From Archivesica marissinica (taxonomy: Eukaryota > Mollusca > Bivalvia > Venerida > Vesicomyidae): a stretch of DNA of 64,000 nt. Every line of letters starts with the position of its first letter. The stretch's first letter is position 1. The stretch covers positions 49,184,558 through 49,248,557 of the forward strand of contig CM026397.1 of assembly GCA_014843695.1 (NCBI GenBank). The letters run 5' to 3'. Shown here piece after piece: positions 60,506 through 64,000 of this stretch. The notes beneath the pieces were generated by a model. That model did not search any database and had not been told where the DNA came from. It worked only from the letters and a program-made list of their open reading frames with translations. The translations under genes and the position numbers were made by a program.

Positions 60506-60780
60506 GCCTATATCAGTTCATTGGCTCAGAAAACCTCCAAGCAACAGAAGTCTGTGAACTTTGAGGACCTCGGAGAGAGTATTTCTATATCTAGCAACAT
60601 TGAAGATGTTGTGGTGAAACACAGACCGGAACCTGCAACCGCCAGTAAGTTTCTAAAGAAGAAGTCTTCAATAGATGAGCCAGATGTAGGGCCAAGCACA
60701 GCAGGAAATAAGTTCTTGAAGAAACCGCAGGTGTCAGCTGGTTCCCCTTCGCCAGCCGTAAGCTTGCAGACACAACAACG
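60506..60780 (+). CDS. Second coding exon, with KFLKK motifs
   Basis: The acceptor TTTACACTTTACAG comes from the SINE tail plus the duplicated AG. It is followed by 275 nt (91 codons plus two bases) joined in phase 0 to the first exon, ending ACG|GTATGT. The peptide begins AYISSLAQKTSKQQKSVNFE, is Ser/Lys-rich and probably disordered. It holds two SKFLKKK/NKFLKK motifs (about residues 48-54 and 69-74 of the exon). Human C19orf44-type proteins, as I remember them, carry similar SRFLKKK motifs, so an orthologue is possible but weakly supported. An earlier donor at CAG|GTGTCA (60731) would shorten the exon. Splicing at the older acceptor (60240) would enter the SINE and meet TAG after seven codons. 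Confidence 0.6.
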
Positions 60781-60845
60781 GTATGTGCATTTGTAACTAC
60801 ACTGCAGCTAAAGAATAATTATCTTATATATACACACACATTTAT

Positions 60846-62470
60846 GTTAGTTCGGTTATGAAACAAGTTATTACAACAATAGCTTTTTTGTTCTTGAGAC
60901 CGCATTCCTGATGGAGTTCATCACTCCTGATGGAGTTCATCACTCCTGATGGAGTTCATCATTCCTGATGGAGTTCATCATTCCTGATGGAGTTCATCAC
61001 TCCTGATGGAGTTCATCATTCCTGATGGAGTTCATCACTCCTGATGGAGTTCATCACTCCTGATGGAGTTCATCATTCCATCACTCCTGATGGAGTTCAT
61101 CACTCCTGATGGAGTTCATCACTCCTGATGGAGTTCATCATTCCTGATGGAGTTCATCATTCCTGATGGAGTTCATCATTCCTGATGGAGTTCATCACTC
61201 CTGATGGAGTTCATCATTCCATCACTCCTGATGGAGTTCATCACTCCTGATGGAGTTCATCATTCCTGATGGAGTTCATCACTCCTGATGGAGTTAATCA
61301 TTCCTGATGGAGTTCATCACTCCTGATGGAGTTCATCACTCCTGATGGAGTTCATCACTCCTGATGGAGTTAATCATTCCTGATGGATTTCATCATTCCT
61401 GATGGAGTTCATCACTCCTGATGGAGTTCATCATTCCTGATGGAGTTCATCACTCCTGATGGAGTTCATCACTCCTGATGGAGTTCATCATTCCTGATGG
61501 AGTTCATCATTCCATCACTCCTGATGGAGTTCATCACTCCTGATGGAGTTCATCACTCCTGATGGAGTTCATCATTCCATCACTCCTGATGGAGTTCATC
61601 ATTCCATCACTCCTGATGGAGTTCATCACTCCTGATGGAGTTCATCATTCCATCACTCCTGATGGAGTTCATCACTCCTGATGGAGTTCATCACTCCTGA
61701 TGGAGTTCATCACTCCTGATGGAGTTCATCATTCCATCACTCCTGATGGAGTTCATCATTCCTGATGGAGTTCATCACTCCTGATGGAGTTCATCATTCC
61801 TGATGGAGTTCATCATTCCATCACTCCTGATGGAGTTCATCACTACTGATGGAGTTCATCACTCCTGATGGAGTTCATCATTCCATCACTCCTGATGGAG
61901 TTCATCATTCCTGATGGAGTTCATCACTCCTGATGGAGTTCATCATTCCTGGTGGAGTTCATCACTCCTGATGGAGTTCATCATTCCATCACTCCTGATG
62001 GAGTTCATCACTCCTGATGGATTTCATCCCTCCTGATGGAGTTCATCATTCCATCACTCTTGATGGAGTTCATCATTCCTGGTGGAGTTCATCACTCCTG
62101 ATGGAGTTCATCATTCCTGATGGAGTTCATCACTCCTGATGGAGTTCATCATTCCATCACTCCTGATGGAGTTCATCATTCCTGATGGAGTTCATCACTC
62201 CTGATGGATTTCATCATTCCTGATGGAGTTCATCACTCCTGATGGAGTTCATCACTCCTGATGGATTTCATCATTCCTGATGGAGTTCATCACTCCTGAT
62301 GGAGTTCATCATTCCTGATGGAGTTCATCATTCCATGAGGGAAATGAAATGGCAATGTGGATTAAAAAGTCTTTCCTAATGACATCTCCACCGTGGTACT
62401 AAGAGGGCTCAAACCCACAACCTCTCAGTTACGAGGCAGACATCGTATCCATGCCACCACAGATAAATGA
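60846..62470 (-). mobile_element. SINE family 1-like element split by an internal minisatellite
   Basis: The left part (GTTATGAAACAAGTTATTAC, then TTGAGACCGCATTCCTGATG) is the reversed family 1 tail. The right part (CATGAGGGAAATGAAATGGC, CTAAGAGGGCTCAAACCCAC, and a tRNA-like end near CATCGTATCCATGCCACCAC) is the reversed body and head. Between them the CCTGATGGAATCCATC segment of the SINE has expanded into the 60908-62333 array. It lies just downstream of the second coding exon. Confidence 0.75.
60908..62333. repeat. 19/27-bp minisatellite derived from a SINE segment
   Basis: The 19-bp unit is ATCACTCCTGATGGAGTTC or its ATCATT variant. Periodic 27-bp units carry an extra ATTCCATC. About 70 units in total, with rare TTAATC, GGATTTC and CTGGTGG variants. 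The founding sequence CATTCCTGATGGAATCCATC is present once in each normal family 1 SINE of the window. Confidence 0.93.
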
Positions 62471-62581
62471 TCTCACTCTATGTAACCCGGTACATCTTTA
62501 CTGTGAAAAGTTGATAATCTAGGCACCCCAGATTTCACTCAATTTTAGTTGTCCGGTTTATCATGGTTTCACAATTTGTTG

Positions 62582-62955
62582 TATTTGGAAGTCGTGATAT
62601 CGCAGTGGTAGGTAGCGTGTTCGCTTCAGGTATGACCACGAGTTTCGCGCCCAGCTGTAGCCGTTACGATTGTGTCCTTGCGCAAAGGCATTTAATTTCC
62701 ACATTTCCTCTTCTCTATCCCTCGTGGCGAAGGATTCCGTCGGGAATTAGGTCTCGAGAGCGATTAATGGGGAGCTTTACGGTAACACGAGTTGAGATGA
62801 AAGTGTCGGTATGTGACCTAATTTCAAATCTTCGTCCGGAAGTGCAGTTGAATTGTGGGAGAATATTTAATGGGTATTTTCCCCATAATCCAACATTCCT
62901 TTACCGTCGGTAAGTTGTAAAAAACTTGTTTCGCAATTGAGCTAAAATAAATGTG
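62582..62955 (+). mobile_element. SINE family 1 with a 140-bp internal insertion
   Basis: The head (GAAGTCGTGATATCGCAGTG, TTCGCTTCAGGTATGACCAC), body (GTAGCCGTTACGATTGTGTC, CTCTTCTCTATCCCTCGTGG) and tail (AACTTGTTTCGCAATTGAGC, TAAAATAAATG) follow family 1. The tail is interrupted after GAGAGCGATTAAT by about 140 bp of unrelated sequence (roughly 62768-62908). The B-box region is poor (GAGTTTCGCGCCC). Confidence 0.75.
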
Positions 62956-63055
62956 TATGCTAAACTTATTCCATATGTGATATTTGAAGTTCAATGTTGA
63001 TAAATTGTTATATGATGTCAATGTGGCGATGAATGTTTGAATCCTGACTTGCATC

Positions 63056-63237
63056 TACAGTCAAACCTGTGTTAAGCAGCCAGCCAAGGACATCACAGAA
63101 AGTGACTGCTTAACACAGATGGCTGCTTAATAGAGGTCAAATATATAACAAAACAACATATTGGGAATCTGACAACTGGCTGCTTAATACAGGTTGGCTG
63201 CTTAATAGAGGTGACCACTAACACAGGTTTGACTGTA
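63056..63237. mobile_element. 182-bp MITE with perfect 19-bp inverted ends and TA target
   Basis: TACAGTCAAACCTGTGTTA at 63056-63074 and TAACACAGGTTTGACTGTA at 63219-63237 are perfect inverted repeats, with TA at both outer edges. Inside, GCTGCTTAATAGAGGT occurs twice and related CTGCTTAA motifs recur. TA targets with CAGT-starting ends are typical of Tc1/mariner elements, so this is probably a Tc1/mariner-type MITE. It has no open frame. Confidence 0.9.
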
Positions 63238-63900
63238 TATGATTACCTTAGCGGGTCCCTATCAGAGGAGGTTCTGTAGTATGACTTCTGTTCATATGTC
63301 TACTTTATTCTGTCTATAATGTGGTTTAGATATTGATCTGTCCAATAATGAATAGAGGACATTTGTTTGTTTTAATCTATGATCAAATTAAATTTCACCG
63401 AATGAACAATGAAAGCATTTGCCATGAGTGATTATGATAGCTCTCGATGTGATATTTCACATGCAACCTTTCATTGTTCGTGCGTACGGTTCGCCGGCGG
63501 TGATGGCAAAGAAGCTCTAAGATCATCAATTATTCCTGAAACAGTCCACAATACTGAAGTAAGCTTTTGGATCTTGTGTGAATCAACTTGCTAATTAAAA
63601 TGAGTTTATACGCAGAAACCTAAGATATTAATCTCGTATCATGTGTATTTTCAGGTGATTTAATTTTGCTTCTTTAACAATGGTAAATGATGCACAGGGT
63701 TTAAACCATCGTGGATTTATGCTTCAGAAGTTTGGAAATATTGAAATTGTTTTTAACGGCTTGTGCTACTGTAGACAGAACTGTATTGTTGCCATACGCA
63801 GCACATGCTATATATACGTGATGTGGAAGATGCATGTGATAGATAACAGGATACAAAACACTGTAGATATATTACAGGAGCAGTTTCACTTACGAAGGGC
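63238..63900. other. Unique DNA with one weak exon candidate
   Basis: Mostly AT-rich. One stretch, 63441-63558, is open in a frame that would continue the second gene (CG plus C = Arg, then 39 codons) and ends GAA|GTAAGC, a good donor. The acceptor (GAGTGATTATGATAG) has no pyrimidine tract, so I do not call it as an exon. A CRE-like or promoter signal was not seen. Confidence 0.35.
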
Positions 63901-64000
63901 ATGCCCCTCATACCTCACCACATGCCCATCATACCTCGCCACATGCCCCTCATACCTCGCCACATGCCCCTCATACCTCACAACATGCCCCTCATACCTC
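63901..64000. repeat. 21-bp minisatellite entering the right edge
   Basis: Nearly five copies of a 21-bp unit with core ATGCCCCTCATACCTCGCCA, with variants CCCATC and CACAAC. It continues beyond the window. Confidence 0.9.

Noticed and set aside
62563..62913. 116-codon plus-strand frame
   Set aside because: It covers a family 1 SINE and its internal insertion. The residues follow the SINE sequence and no splice sites fit.

Overview
The window is animal nuclear DNA, most likely from a mollusc and perhaps a bivalve. It has spliced genes, tRNA-derived SINEs with A and B boxes, MITE-like elements and very large minisatellite arrays. It has no operons, ribosome binding sites or dense coding. The mollusc call is an inference from repeat style, chiefly a SINE with a central block resembling the MetaSINE core; nothing here proves it. 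Adding up the array spans, tandem repeats fill roughly three quarters of the non-N sequence. Nearly all the long open frames are artefacts of arrays whose unit length is a multiple of three (24, 30 and 33 bp) or whose unit lacks stop codons.

Layout. 1-15.5 kb: four arrays (50-, 26-, about 47- and 30-bp units) separated by short unique DNA, a SINE and a hairpin element. 15.6-18.4 kb: the 3' end of a plus-strand gene for a coiled-coil protein. It has an internal exon (15592-15729), a 71-bp tandem array whose unit is itself a 43-nt microexon plus splice sites, and a terminal exon (18290-18400). 18.4-28.2 kb: SINEs, MITEs and smaller arrays. 28.2-48.36 kb: one 24-bp array of about 20 kb, ending at a 1000-N assembly gap (48358-49357). 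49.36-57.3 kb: a 56-bp array. 57.3-59.7 kb: nested SINEs and a double-hairpin element. 59.7-60.8 kb: the first two coding exons of a second plus-strand gene, with a SINE inserted across an intron/exon boundary. 60.85-62.5 kb: a minisatellite grown inside a SINE copy. 62.5-64 kb: another SINE, a TA-flanked MITE and the start of a 21-bp array.

The strongest biology is the microexon array at 15.73-16.89 kb. Each unit has an acceptor-like end (CTTCATCTTTGACAG), a 43-nt exon and a donor (CAG|GTATAA). The exon frame joins exactly to the upstream exon (phase 2) and the terminal exon (phase 0). Only five of 16 copies read through, one of those has lost its GT donor, and the other eleven have an in-frame TAA. 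The second strong case is at 60.24-60.52 kb, where a 13-bp target-site duplication copied an AG acceptor plus the first 11 bases of an exon to the far side of a SINE. Both genes run on the plus strand and are incomplete: the first lacks its 5' exons and the second its 3' exons. I cannot tell whether they are functionally related.
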